Below, one piece after another: positions 17,585-26,406 of a DNA stretch of 64,000 bases. The stretch is from Ectothiorhodospira lacustris (GTDB taxonomy: Bacteria; Pseudomonadota; Gammaproteobacteria; Ectothiorhodospirales; Ectothiorhodospiraceae). The stretch covers positions 98,491-162,490 of the forward strand of contig NZ_JAJNQN010000006.1 in the NCBI RefSeq assembly GCF_022227845.1, read 5' to 3'. Position 1 is the stretch's first letter; each line of letters opens with the position of its first letter. Position numbers and translations under genes: made by a program. The notes beneath the pieces were generated by a model. It was not told the DNA's origin and did no database searches. It saw only the letters and a list, made by a program, of their open reading frames with translations.

Positions 17585-17820
17585 AGGCATTCCTCCCCTC
17601 GAATATCCACCACTTGCCTTCGCTCCCTGGAAAACTCAAACCCCCACCAAGTGAATGAGTTTGCCCTGGCCCCGGTACTTATCCCCGTAGCCCCGGTCCC
17701 TGAGTTGTTACAGGGCCTTGCCCTCAGGCCCTGTTCTACCACCTTGAACTCGAACAGCCAGATGTAGCCGTTGAAGTCCACGCTCATCTCCATTTGCCTG
17801 AGTCTGTTTGCCATGGGACA
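17585..17820 (-). pseudogene. Remnant of a PD-(D/E)XK nuclease domain protein (DUF1703/AAA-ATPase-like family)
   Basis: Three pieces of the family's C-terminal nuclease domain are spread over different frames: D-F-N-G-Y-I-W-L-F-E-F-K-V-V-E, then R-D-R-G-Y-G-D-K-Y-R-G-Q-G-K-L-I-H-L-V-G-V, then E-F-S-R-E-R-R-Q-V-V-D. At least two frameshifts and one in-frame stop separate them. The F-E-F-K core corresponds to the nuclease motif. The N-terminal ATPase part is missing. Intact relatives are often encoded near mobile or accessory DNA. The rest of the 17418-18119 gap has only repeats. Confidence 0.75.
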
Positions 17821-17865
17821 TGTTCAAAAAGCGTGGGTGGTTGGCCTTGGGGCGGGTTTTTTCCG

Positions 17866-17945
17866 TCACTTTCGCGTATGCGGAAGCCGGGGGAATGGTC
17901 CGGTGACTGGATTCCCGCTTTCGCGGGAATGACGAGACGTCATTC
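17866..17945. repeat. Family A palindromic repeat, partly decayed
   Basis: A decayed half-unit (tcactttcgcgtatgcggaa) is followed by an intact one (actggattcccgctttcgcgggaatgacg), then two short copies of gacgtcattcaaa. The element separates the glycan cluster and pseudogene from the LPS core genes. The downstream 170 bp hold no gene. Confidence 0.8.
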
Positions 17946-18119
17946 AAACGGTGGGACGTCATTCAAATGACGCGACGTAATCCACTGGAATAGTGTGTTC
18001 AGAGTGCCTGTGAGGATCGTAGCACAACCCCCGTCCCCCCTTGTCCGGCACGCCGCTCTGGGAAAACACGGTCCTTGCGGCTGGGGTAAAATGCCGTCGC
18101 TCCCATTTCGGAATCTTCG

Positions 18120-19172
18120 ATGCAGTCCCTGCTGATCATTCGTCTCTCCGCCATCGGCGACGTGGTAATGGCTTCGCCGTTGCCGGCCGTGTTCCGCGCC
18201 GCCTGGCCCGATGTGCGCATCACCTGGCTGGTGGAGCCCCAGGTGGCGGGATTGGTGTCCCGGCATCCCCAGGTGGATCGGGTGGTGGTCTGGCCCAAGG
18301 CTCAGTGGCGCTCCCTGTTCCGCCGCTTGCGGTGGATCCGTCTGGGGCGGGAGGTGATCCGGTTTGTCCGGGAACTGCGGGCCGAGCCTTACGATATGGC
18401 GGTGGATCTGCAGGGGCTTTTGAAAAGCGGTCTGCTCACCCGCCTGTCGGGGGCGCGGGAGCGGGTGGGACTGGGGTCCCGGGAGGGCAGCGGGGTGTTC
18501 ATGACCCGGGTGGTGCCCCGAGGCGGCGACCCCCGCCGTATCGGTTCGGAATACCGGTATCTGGCCCAGGCGCTGGGGCTTGAGCCGGGTGCCTTCTTCA
18601 TGCAGGTGGGGCTGCGCCCGGAGGATGAGGCCGTGGGCCGCCGGGTGGCCGAGGCCCAGGGCACTCGGGGTTATGTGGTGGGCTGTCCGTTCACCACCCG
18701 GCCTCAGAAACACTGGGTGGAGGCCGCCTGGGCACGGTTGGCCCTGCGCATTCACGGGGAACGGGGACAGCCCATGGTGTTGTTGGGTGGTCCCGATGAC
18801 CGGGAGGCCGCCGACCGGATTCAGGCCCTGGCCGGCGCGGCGGTGGACAACCGGGTGGGGCAGACCTCCCTGACCCAGGCAGCGGCCGTGATCCGCAGGG
18901 CCGGGCTGCTGGTGGGGGTGGACACGGGGCTGACCCACATGGGACCGGCCTTCGACGTCCCCACGGTGGCCCTGTTCGGATCCACCTGTCCCTACCTGGA
19001 CACCGGGCGGGACAACACCGTGGTGATCTACCACGACCTGCCCTGCGCCCCCTGCCGACGCAATCCCACTTGCGACGGGCGTTTTGATTGCCTGAAGGGC
19101 ATCTCGGTGGACGAGGTCATGGCTCAGGTGGAGCGGTTGCTGCCCGCAATGCCGATCAAGGAGCCGTCCTGA
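18120..19172 (+). CDS. Heptosyltransferase I-like GT9 glycosyltransferase (WaaC-like)
   Basis: This 350-residue protein begins with I-R-L-S-A-I-G-D-V-V-M-A, the GT9 N-terminal loop. D-L-Q-G-L-L-K-S-G-L near residue 99 is characteristic of heptosyltransferase I. The C-terminal half has G-V-D-T-G-L-T-H-M-G-P-A near 264, P-T-V-A-L-F-G-S-T and C-x2-C-x5-C with C-L-K near 310-325. It would add L-glycero-D-manno-heptose to KDO on lipid A at the inner leaflet. The stop overlaps the next gene as TGATG. ADP-heptose supply fits hldE and the isomerase in this window. Which heptosyltransferase it is remains uncertain. Confidence 0.88.
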   Translation: MQSLLIIRLSAIGDVVMASPLPAVFRAAWPDVRITWLVEPQVAGLVSRHPQVDRVVVWPKAQWRSLFRRLRWIRLGREVIRFVRELRAEPYDMAVDLQGLLKSGLLTRLSGARERVGLGSREGSGVFMTRVVPRGGDPRRIGSEYRYLAQALGLEPGAFFMQVGLRPEDEAVGRRVAEAQGTRGYVVGCPFTTRPQKHWVEAAWARLALRIHGERGQPMVLLGGPDDREAADRIQALAGAAVDNRVGQTSLTQAAAVIRRAGLLVGVDTGLTHMGPAFDVPTVALFGSTCPYLDTGRDNTVVIYHDLPCAPCRRNPTCDGRFDCLKGISVDEVMAQVERLLPAMPIKEPS

Positions 19173-20257
19173 TGCGTATTCTGCATGTGGAGACCGGTCG
19201 TCATCTGTATGGCGGCGCGCTGCAGGTCCGTTACCTGCTGGAAGGGCTGTCGGCCCGGGGCGTCGCCAACGTGCTGGTGTGCCCTTCGGGGGCGGCCATT
19301 GCCGAGGCCTCGGCGGTGTTTTGCGAGGCGGTCCATGAGGTGCCCATGGGGGGGGATCTGGATCTGGGCTTTGTGGGTCGCTTGAAGCGCGTGATCCGGG
19401 AGACCCGGCCGGATCTGGTGCATCTGCACAGTCGTCGCGGCGCGGACGTGCTGGGGGGGATCGCGGCCCGGCGGGTCGGGGTGCCGGTGGTGCTGTCCCG
19501 GCGGGTGGATAACCCGGAGCCGGCCCTGTGGGCGCGATTGAAGTACCGTCTGTTCGACCGGGTCATCACCATCTCGGAAGCGATCCGGCAAGTGCTGCTG
19601 GCGGAAGGCGTGCCCCCTGAACGGGTAGTTTGCGTGCCCAGCGCGGTGGATATGAATGCCTGGCAGGGGACGTGCGATCGGGAAGGGTTTCAGGCTGCCT
19701 GCGGCCTTGCGCCCGGTGAGCGGGCGGTGGGGGTGATTGCCCAGTTGATTACCCGCAAGGGGCATCGTCATCTGTTGACGGCGGCGCCGGCGATCCTGGC
19801 GGCCCATCCCGAGGTGCGGCTGCTGTTCTTCGGTCAGGGGCCGCTGGAAGCGCAGCTCAGGGCGCGGATTGAGGACATGGGACTGACGGGACGGGTGCGT
19901 CTGATGGGGTTCCGGGATGACCTGGAGCGGATCCTGCCCTGCCTGGATCTGGTGGTGCATCCGGCGGACATGGAGGGGCTGGGGGTTTCCCTGCTGCAGG
20001 CCGCCGCCGCGGGGGTGCCCCTGGTGGGGACCCGGGTGGGCGGCGTGCCCGAGATCATCGGCGATGACGAGGCCGGTGTGCTGGTGCCGCCGGGGGATGC
20101 CCCGGCCCTGTCGCGGGCGGTGATTGATCTGCTGGGTGATCGGTCGGCCCTGCGGCGTCTGGGGGAGGCCGGTCGCCGTCGGGTGGCGGCGCGGTTCTCC
20201 GTGGAGGCCATGGTGGCCGGGAATCTGGCGGTCTATCAGGGACTGGTGCATGGATAA
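19172..20257 (+). CDS. GT4-family glycosyltransferase of the LPS core cluster
   Basis: This 361-residue protein starts M-R-I-L-H-V-E-T at the ATG overlapping the WaaC-like stop. An upstream in-frame start would lie inside that gene. GT-B motifs are G-G-A-L-Q-V near 16, H-L-H-S-R-R-G-A-D near 86, A-Q-L-I-T-R-K-G-H near 190, and H-P-A-D-M-E-G-L-G-V-S-L-L-Q-A-A near 266, where Gln replaces the second Glu of the usual E-x7-E pair. It probably extends the inner core of LPS. Tight coupling to genes on both sides argues for one operon. Confidence 0.87.
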   Translation: MRILHVETGRHLYGGALQVRYLLEGLSARGVANVLVCPSGAAIAEASAVFCEAVHEVPMGGDLDLGFVGRLKRVIRETRPDLVHLHSRRGADVLGGIAARRVGVPVVLSRRVDNPEPALWARLKYRLFDRVITISEAIRQVLLAEGVPPERVVCVPSAVDMNAWQGTCDREGFQAACGLAPGERAVGVIAQLITRKGHRHLLTAAPAILAAHPEVRLLFFGQGPLEAQLRARIEDMGLTGRVRLMGFRDDLERILPCLDLVVHPADMEGLGVSLLQAAAAGVPLVGTRVGGVPEIIGDDEAGVLVPPGDAPALSRAVIDLLGDRSALRRLGEAGRRRVAARFSVEAMVAGNLAVYQGLVHG

Positions 20258-21746
20258 AGGCGCAATGGGAGAACCACACCGGCACTGGGGTCTCTGGCTG
20301 CTGCTGGGGTTGGGGGTCTATTTCACCCTCCATGTGATCATCCGTGCCACCGGGTCCGCGGTGCTGGAACTGGACGAGGCCGAGCAGGTCATCGTGACCC
20401 AGTGGTGGCTGGCCGGGTATTCCGGGCAGCCACCCCTCTATGCCTGGCTGCAGGCCGCGGCGTTCCGGGTGTTGGGCATGGACCTGTGGGCCCTGAGCCT
20501 GGTCAAAAACACCCTACTTTTCCTCACCTGGCTGTTCGTGTTCCTCTCCGCCCGGCGTCTGTTGGGCGATGTCCGACTGGCGGTGCTGGCCACCTTGTCC
20601 TTGTTCCTGGTTCCCCAGGTGGCCTGGGAATCCCAGCGGGATCTGACCCATTCGGTGATGGTGACCACGGTGGCGGCCGCGTCCTTTTACGCGATGCTGC
20701 GCTGGCTGGACCGGCCCCATGTGGGGCATTACCTGCTGATCGGCCTGCTGTTCGGGCTGGGGGTGCTGTCTAAGTACAATTTTCTGGTGTTCGCCGCCGC
20801 CGCCGGACTGACCCTGCTGAGCTGTGCCCGAGGACGGTCCCTGTTGCTGCATCCGCGCATCCTGTGGAGTGCCCTGGTGGCGTTGCTGGTGGTCCTGCCC
20901 CACGCCCTGTGGGTATGGCACAGCCGGGATCTGGGCACTCAGTCCCTGGATAAGCTGGATTTCGGGGGGGGACTCTGGCCCTGGTCCGGGCTGGGTTCCC
21001 TGGTGCCGGCGGTGCTGGGCTTCCTGGCATTGCTGCTGCTGGTCATGGGCGCGGTATTCCGGCGGGATTTTTTCCGTGCCCTGTTCAAACGCCGGGGCGG
21101 TCCGGCGGCTTTTCCCATCCACCGCTACCTCTGGATCCTGTTGGGCCTGCTGGTGCTGATGGCCCTGCTGGGGGTGTCCCACTTCAAGGACCGCTGGATG
21201 CTGCCCCTGCTGCTGGTCTTTCCCCTGTTCGTGTTCGCCATGATGGGCACGGCGGCGCTGACGCCCGCCCGGGTGCGGGCGTATCTGTCGGTCTGTCTGC
21301 TGGTGCCCGTGCTGGTGCTGGTGGTGATGGCTTGGCGGGTGCAGACCTGGCCGGTGCTGGAGTCCCAGCATCGGCATGTCTACCCCTTTGACGAGCGGGT
21401 GAGCGAGATCCGGGATCTGGGCTTCAGCCAGGGTCTGATCGTGGGAGATCGGGCCTTTGTGGCGGGCAATCTGCGTTTTCGCCTGCCCCGGAGTCAGGCC
21501 GTGATCCCGGGGGTGAATCCCGGCGGGCTGCGGTGCCGACCCGGTGATGATCTGCTGGTGGCCTGGGACGCGGACCGACAGCGACAGATCCCCGGTCGGC
21601 TTGGGGACTGGCTCACGGCGGAACTGGGCCTGTCCACCGGGGGCCTGATGCCCCGGTGGCTGGAATCCGGTGCGGGGGCAGGCCCGGTGATGGGCGTGGT
21701 GGTGCTGCCGGGGGCGCTGAAGGGGGATTGCCGGGTGAATCAATAG
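20250..21746 (+). CDS. GT39/ArnT-like membrane glycosyltransferase
   Basis: This roughly 498-residue polytopic protein has about ten hydrophobic segments. After the first helix comes L-E-L-D-E-A-E near residue 34, the acidic motif of GT39/PMT/ArnT enzymes. They take sugars from polyprenyl-phosphate donors on the periplasmic side. Q-P-P-L-Y-A-W-L near 57 and Q-V-A-W-E-S-Q-R-D near 121 are typical too. ATG 20250 overlaps the preceding gene by 8 bp. ATG 20265, with AAAGG 4 nt upstream, is an alternative. It probably decorates the LPS core or lipid A. Its stop overlaps the convergent lpxL by 7 bp. Confidence 0.85.
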   Translation: MDKGAMGEPHRHWGLWLLLGLGVYFTLHVIIRATGSAVLELDEAEQVIVTQWWLAGYSGQPPLYAWLQAAAFRVLGMDLWALSLVKNTLLFLTWLFVFLSARRLLGDVRLAVLATLSLFLVPQVAWESQRDLTHSVMVTTVAAASFYAMLRWLDRPHVGHYLLIGLLFGLGVLSKYNFLVFAAAAGLTLLSCARGRSLLLHPRILWSALVALLVVLPHALWVWHSRDLGTQSLDKLDFGGGLWPWSGLGSLVPAVLGFLALLLLVMGAVFRRDFFRALFKRRGGPAAFPIHRYLWILLGLLVLMALLGVSHFKDRWMLPLLLVFPLFVFAMMGTAALTPARVRAYLSVCLLVPVLVLVVMAWRVQTWPVLESQHRHVYPFDERVSEIRDLGFSQGLIVGDRAFVAGNLRFRLPRSQAVIPGVNPGGLRCRPGDDLLVAWDADRQRQIPGRLGDWLTAELGLSTGGLMPRWLESGAGAGPVMGVVVLPGALKGDCRVNQ

Positions 21747-22660
21747 TATTTCGGTAATCCCCAGCCGCGCTTGTACTTGAAGCGTCGGTGGGTCCAGAAA
21801 TACTGTTCCGGCGCTACCCGGATGGCCGCCTCGATGACGGCGTTGATGCGTCGGGCGTCCTGGGCCGGATCCTCTCCGGGGAAGTCTTCAAGGGGCGCGC
21901 CGATCACCAGCCGATAACCTTGACGGCCGGGCAGGCGATAGCCGAAGAAGGGGATGACCGGGGCGCCGCTGATCTTCGCCAGGCGGGCGGTGGCCGGATT
22001 GGTGGCGGCGGGGACACCGAAGAAGGGGACAATCACCGCGTTGCCGTTCTTGAAGGCCTGGTCCGGGGCGTACCACAGGGCCTGGCCCTGCTTCAGGGCG
22101 CGGATGGCGTCCCGGACCTGGTCGCGGCGGATGGCCCGCAGATAATGGGTCTGCCGGTTCTGCCGGAAGCAGTGTTCCATCACCGGATTTTCGTGGGGGC
22201 GGTACATGACGGCAAAGTCCTGATGGGCGCAGAGCAGGCGTCCCGCCAGTTCCAGGGTGGTGAAGTGGGCCGACAGCAGCAGTGCCCCCTTGCCTTTTGC
22301 CAGTGTCCGTTGCAGGTGTTCCAGTCCCTCGATCCGGGCCAGCCCCTCAAGCGCCCGGTCGCTGCCCCACCAGCTCAGGGGCGTCTCGAAGATGCCCGCG
22401 CCCATGGCACGAAAATGGGCCTTGACCAGGGCCTTTTGCGTCGCCGGGTCCAGGTCGGGAAAACATAGCCCGACATTGACCTCGGCGATCCGCCGCCGAC
22501 GCCGGGCCAGCGGGTAGAGCAGGGCGCCCAGGGCCTCGCCGGTCCGGATCTGCCAGCGCCAGGGCAGCACCCGGACCAAGGTGCGGAACAGGGCCACGCC
22601 CAGCCACATGGGCCAGTGGACAGGGTGGTACAGGCGAGAGGGGGACTGTTTTCGGGCCAT
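21740..22660 (-). CDS. lpxL: Lipid A biosynthesis acyltransferase (LpxL/HtrB family)
   Basis: This 306-residue protein is of normal family length. It has an N-terminal membrane anchor (about 18-32), the catalytic H-x4-E motif in S-A-H-F-T-T-L-E near residue 130, Y-R-P-H-E-N-P near 151 and a C-terminal Y-F-W-T-H-R-R-F-K. It transfers a secondary acyl chain from acyl-ACP to KDO2-lipid IVA. It is read against the surrounding LPS genes. The separation of LpxL from LpxM paralogues cannot be settled by motif alone. Confidence 0.92.
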   Translation of the reverse strand: MARKQSPSRLYHPVHWPMWLGVALFRTLVRVLPWRWQIRTGEALGALLYPLARRRRRIAEVNVGLCFPDLDPATQKALVKAHFRAMGAGIFETPLSWWGSDRALEGLARIEGLEHLQRTLAKGKGALLLSAHFTTLELAGRLLCAHQDFAVMYRPHENPVMEHCFRQNRQTHYLRAIRRDQVRDAIRALKQGQALWYAPDQAFKNGNAVIVPFFGVPAATNPATARLAKISGAPVIPFFGYRLPGRQGYRLVIGAPLEDFPGEDPAQDARRINAVIEAAIRVAPEQYFWTHRRFKYKRGWGLPKYY

Positions 22661-22775
22661 GGGGATGTTTGCGGAGAGCGGGCTGCGGATTGTAGCAAAT
22701 GGCTCCGCGTCCGCAGGGCAATGGGCTGCCCCATGGTAAGATCCTCCCCGGTTTCCTCTGCAAGGTAGTCAGGCC

Positions 22776-24200
22776 GTGAATCTGCACATGCCCGCCTTTG
22801 AACAGGCCCGGATTATGGTGGTGGGCGATCTCATGCTGGATCGCTACTGGTCCGGGGCCACCGCCCGCATCTCCCCCGAGGCCCCGGTGCCCGTGGTTCA
22901 CGTGAACGAGGTCGAGGAACGTCCCGGCGGGGCGGCCAACGTGGCCGTCAACCTGGCCCGGCTGGGGGTGCAGACCCGGCTGCTGGGCATCGTGGGCGAG
23001 GACGAGGCCGGCCATGCCCTGGAAGGGCTCCTGGTCCAGGCCCGGGTGAGCTGTGATTTCGCCCGCTCGTCCCGGGCGACCACCATCACCAAGCTGCGGG
23101 TCCTGAGCCGCCATCAGCAGTTGTTGCGCCTGGATTTCGAACAGCCCCTGGAGGCCGCGGATACCGCGTCCCTGCCGGATCGTCTGGCCGGGCATCTGGA
23201 CGGGCAGGCGGTGGTGGTGCTGTCCGATTACGGCAAGGGGACCCTGGCCGAGGTGGCGCGGATGATCCGCATGGCCCGGGAGGCCCGGGTGCCGGTGCTG
23301 GTGGACCCCAAGGGGCGTGATTTCGAGCGTTACCGGGGCGCCACCCTGCTCACCCCCAATCTGGCCGAGTTCGAGGCCGTGGTGGGTCCCTGTCCCCATG
23401 ACGATCTGCTCATAAGCCGAGGTGAACGGCTACGGACGGACCTGGAGCTGGAGGCCCTGCTCATCACCCTGAGCGAGCGGGGCATGCTGCTGCTGCGGGC
23501 GGGCCAGGATCCCCTGCACCTGCCCACCCGCGCCCGGGAGGTCTATGACGTGACCGGGGCGGGGGATACGGTGATCGCCGTCACGGCGGCGGCCCTGGGG
23601 GCCGGGCAGGATCTGGCCCAGGCGGCGGCCTTGGCCAATCTGGCGGCGGGTATCGTGGTGGGCAAGTTGGGGACCGGCTGCGTGACCCCGGCGGAGCTGC
23701 GGGCGGCGGTGCGGGGTCACCAGGGCGGCTGGAGCAGCCTGCTGTCGGAGCCGGACCTGTTGCTGGCGGTGCAGGAGGCTCGGGCCCAGGGCGAGCGAGT
23801 GGTGATGACCAATGGTTGCTTCGATATCCTCCATGCGGGGCATGTGGCCTATCTGGAGCAGGCCCGGCGCCTGGGGGACCGTCTCATCGTGGCGGTGAAT
23901 GATGACGCCTCTGTGTGCCGTCTCAAGGGCCATGGGCGACCGGTGAATGGCCTGGAGCGACGCATGGCGGTGCTGGCGGGCCTGGCCTCGGTGGACTGGG
24001 TGGTGCCCTTCGGGGAAGACACGCCGGAGCGGTTGATCCATGCGGTGTCGCCGGACGTGCTGGTGAAGGGCGGGGATTACCGGCCCGAGGCGATCGTGGG
24101 TGGTGACCATGTCCGTGCCCAGGGTGGGCGGGTGGAAGTGTTGCCTTTCCTGGATGGGGTGTCCACCACCCGGGTCATCGACCGGATCCGGGGCACCTGA
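22776..24200 (+). CDS. hldE: Bifunctional heptose 7-phosphate kinase / heptose 1-phosphate adenylyltransferase
   Basis: This 474-residue protein has the standard HldE length. The PfkB-type kinase domain (1-315) shows [11 protein letters not shown] near 15, R-P-G-G-A-A-N-V-A near 52 and D-V-T-G-A-G-D-T-V near 258. The cytidylyltransferase-like domain (about 340-474) has [12 protein letters not shown] with its H-x-G-H motif, then D-D-A-S-V and G-V-S-T-T near the end. It makes ADP-heptose for the LPS core. The start is GTG at 22776, and ATG at 22788 is an alternative. waaA follows after 16 bp. Confidence 0.96.
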   Translation: MNLHMPAFEQARIMVVGDLMLDRYWSGATARISPEAPVPVVHVNEVEERPGGAANVAVNLARLGVQTRLLGIVGEDEAGHALEGLLVQARVSCDFARSSRATTITKLRVLSRHQQLLRLDFEQPLEAADTASLPDRLAGHLDGQAVVVLSDYGKGTLAEVARMIRMAREARVPVLVDPKGRDFERYRGATLLTPNLAEFEAVVGPCPHDDLLISRGERLRTDLELEALLITLSERGMLLLRAGQDPLHLPTRAREVYDVTGAGDTVIAVTAAALGAGQDLAQAAALANLAAGIVVGKLGTGCVTPAELRAAVRGHQGGWSSLLSEPDLLLAVQEARAQGERVVMTNGCFDILHAGHVAYLEQARRLGDRLIVAVNDDASVCRLKGHGRPVNGLERRMAVLAGLASVDWVVPFGEDTPERLIHAVSPDVLVKGGDYRPEAIVGGDHVRAQGGRVEVLPFLDGVSTTRVIDRIRGT

Positions 24201-24216
24201 CGACCATCTGACCGGC

Positions 24217-25473
24217 ATGCGCGTACTCTATTCCCTGATCCTCTATGTCATCACGCCGCTGGTGCTGGCGCGGCTGCTCCAGCGCAGCCGCGCCAATCCG
24301 GATTATCGTCACCGCTGGAGGGAGCGCCTGGGCTGGTCGCCCCACCTGCCGGCGCGGCCCCGGCTGTGGGTGCATGCGGTCTCGGTGGGGGAGGTGGCGG
24401 CCGCCGCGGCGCTGGTGGCAGGGCTGCGGCGGCGGTTCCCCGGGCATGCCATCCTGATGACCACCACCACCCCTACCGGTTCCGCCGAGGTGATCCGGCG
24501 TTTCGGGAATTCGGTGGAACACTGTTATCTGCCCTATGATCTGCCCGATGGGGTGGCCCGCTTTCTGGCACGGGCGCGTCCCGAGCGGCTGCTGGTGATG
24601 GAGACCGAACTGTGGCCCAATCTGTATCGGGCCTGTGCCCGCCGGGGCATCCCGGTGATGGTGGTCAATGCCCGCCTGTCGGCCCGTTCTGCCCGTGGCT
24701 ATGCCCGCATCCGGCCCCTGGTTCGGCAGACCCTGGCTCAGGTGTCCGGGATCGCGGCCCGGGGGGAGGAGGATGCCTGCCGTTTTCTGGCCTTGGGTGC
24801 CCGGCCGGATCAGGTGCGGGTGAGCGGCAACATCAAGTATGACCTGGCCTTGTCCGATGATCTGATCCGGGCCGCGGCCGAGTGGCGTGCACAGGTGGGG
24901 GAGCGACCGGTGTGGATCGCCGCCAGTACCCATCCGGGGGAGGACGAGCCGGTGCTGGCGGCGCACCGCTCCCTGCTGTCCCGTTGGCCCGGAGCCCTGC
25001 TGATCCTGGTGCCTCGCCATCCGGAGCGTTTCGACGCCGTGGCGGCCCTGTGCCGGGCGCAGGGGTTTGCCGTGGCGCGCCGCAGTGCCGGGCTGCCGCC
25101 CGAGGCTGGGGATACGGTATGGCTGGGGGATACCATGGGAGAGCTGATGCGGCTCTACGGGGTGGCCTCGGTGGCCTTCGTGGGGGGCAGTCTGGTACCC
25201 ACCGGCGGGCATAACCCGCTGGAGCCGGCCGCCCATGGGGTGGCGGTGGTGACCGGTCCGCAGGTATTCAATTTCACTGAGGTTTACGAGGCCCTGGACC
25301 GGGCTGGGGGTGTGCGTCGGGTGGCGGATGCCGATGGGCTGGCCGCTGCGGTATCGACCCTGTGGTCGGACCTGGAGGCCCACCGGGCCATCACGGTGGC
25401 GGCCCGGCGGGTCCTGGATGAAAACCGGGGGGCGGTGGACCGGGTACTGGACTGGGTGGATCAGGCCTCTTGA
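24217..25473 (+). CDS. waaA: 3-deoxy-D-manno-octulosonic acid transferase (KDO transferase)
   Basis: This 418-residue protein starts M-R-V-L-Y-S-L-I-L-Y, 16 bp after hldE. An upstream in-frame start would overlap hldE. An N-terminal membrane segment is followed by H-A-V-S-V-G-E-V-A-A-A near 49 (the conserved catalytic Glu), T-T-T-T-P-T-G-S near 82, E-T-E-L-W-P-N near 129, A-S-T-H-P-G-E-D-E near 235 and G-G-H-N-P-L-E-P near 330. WaaA adds KDO to lipid IVA at the inner membrane. It completes the hldE-waaA pair and leads into a large repeat array. Confidence 0.96.
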   Translation: MRVLYSLILYVITPLVLARLLQRSRANPDYRHRWRERLGWSPHLPARPRLWVHAVSVGEVAAAAALVAGLRRRFPGHAILMTTTTPTGSAEVIRRFGNSVEHCYLPYDLPDGVARFLARARPERLLVMETELWPNLYRACARRGIPVMVVNARLSARSARGYARIRPLVRQTLAQVSGIAARGEEDACRFLALGARPDQVRVSGNIKYDLALSDDLIRAAAEWRAQVGERPVWIAASTHPGEDEPVLAAHRSLLSRWPGALLILVPRHPERFDAVAALCRAQGFAVARRSAGLPPEAGDTVWLGDTMGELMRLYGVASVAFVGGSLVPTGGHNPLEPAAHGVAVVTGPQVFNFTEVYEALDRAGGVRRVADADGLAAAVSTLWSDLEAHRAITVAARRVLDENRGAVDRVLDWVDQAS

Positions 25474-25494
25474 AGGCCGGTTCGGGCGGGCGTC

Positions 25495-25725
25495 ATCCCC
25501 GCATAGGTGGGAGCCGTCACTCCCGCGCAGACGGGAATCCGGGAGAGGCCGTCATTCCCGCGCAGGCGGGAATCCGGGAGAGGCCGTCATTCCCGCGCAG
25601 GCGGGAATCCAGGAGAGGCCGTCATTCCCGCGTAGGCGGGAATCCAGTTATGAACTGAAAGTTCTGGGCTCCCGCTTTCGCGGGAGTGACGGGAAGTGAA
25701 ACGGGAGTGACGGGAAGTGAAACGG
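25495..25725. repeat. Family A palindromic repeats including four tandem 35-bp units
   Basis: Four units start at 25513, 25548, 25583 and 25618, exactly 35 bp apart. Each has the form gccgtcattcccgcgcaggc followed by gggaatccgggagag. Both the palindrome and the linker are repeated, with few substitutions. An inverted half-unit (ctcccgctttcgcgggagtgacggg) and two gggaagtgaaacgggagtga copies follow to about 25730. The array fills the 360-bp gap between waaA and the isochorismatase-like gene; the remainder has nothing recognisable. Confidence 0.88.
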
Positions 25726-25833
25726 GAGTGATTGAAAAGGAACCGGGGGAATGGAAAGGACTCTGGGGTGAAGAACGGCCCGCGCGATGATGGAAAGGCC
25801 CCCTGGACGGACAGGGGCCTGATCAGGGATTCC

Positions 25834-26406
25834 CTAACGGATCAGGTTCAGGATTTCCTTGAATTTCGGGTGCCGGGAATCTTCCAGCCATTCAAACAGC
25901 ACCGACTCGAAATTAGTGATGATCACCCCGGCTCGGGCCATGCGGTCCAGGGCATTGGCCTTGTTGCGCGGATCTCTTGAGCAGACGGCGTCTTCCACCA
26001 CGAAGACCTGGAATCCGGCCTCTACCAGCAGCAGGGCGGTCTGCAGGACGCAGACATGGGATTCCATGCCGCAGATCACCACCTGAGGGCGCCCGGCACG
26101 CTTCACGGCACCCATGATGCCCTCGTCGCGGTAGCAGGAAAATGCGGTCTTCTCCAGCACTTGGACTGCTTCCGGCAGCATGCCCTGGATTTCACCGGCC
26201 GTGTGCCCGATACCCCCGGGGTATTGTTCGGTCACCGTGACCGGGACGCCCAGCACACCGGCACCCTGGGCCAGACTGCCCGCCCGTCGGTAGACTTCAT
26301 TGCGGACATCGGACTCCATGGCCACGGCCAGCTTTGCCTGGATATCCACCACCAGGAGCTGGCTGTGCCTTGCACTGCAAAGGGGGGAGGGATGGGTATG
26401 ATTCAT
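25834..26406 (-). CDS. Isochorismatase-family cysteine hydrolase (YcaC-like)
   Basis: This 190-residue protein carries the family triad: Asp in L-L-V-V-D-I-Q near residue 21, Lys in L-E-K-T-A-F-S near 85, and the nucleophilic Cys in G-M-E-S-H-V-C-V near 119. C-S-R-D-P-R-N-K-A-N follows near 148. The family hydrolyses amides or vinyl ethers, and the substrate cannot be predicted. Its ATG (26404-26406) overlaps the final base of the upstream tolC stop, so it is likely co-transcribed with tolC. Any link to efflux is inference. Confidence 0.87.
   Translation of the reverse strand: MNHTHPSPLCSARHSQLLVVDIQAKLAVAMESDVRNEVYRRAGSLAQGAGVLGVPVTVTEQYPGGIGHTAGEIQGMLPEAVQVLEKTAFSCYRDEGIMGAVKRAGRPQVVICGMESHVCVLQTALLLVEAGFQVFVVEDAVCSRDPRNKANALDRMARAGVIITNFESVLFEWLEDSRHPKFKEILNLIR

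Noticed and set aside
25513..25650. Regularly spaced palindromic repeats resembling a CRISPR array
   Set aside because: The sequence between palindromes is the same linker in each unit, not unique spacers, and no cas gene is nearby. It is a tandem array of the family A repeat.
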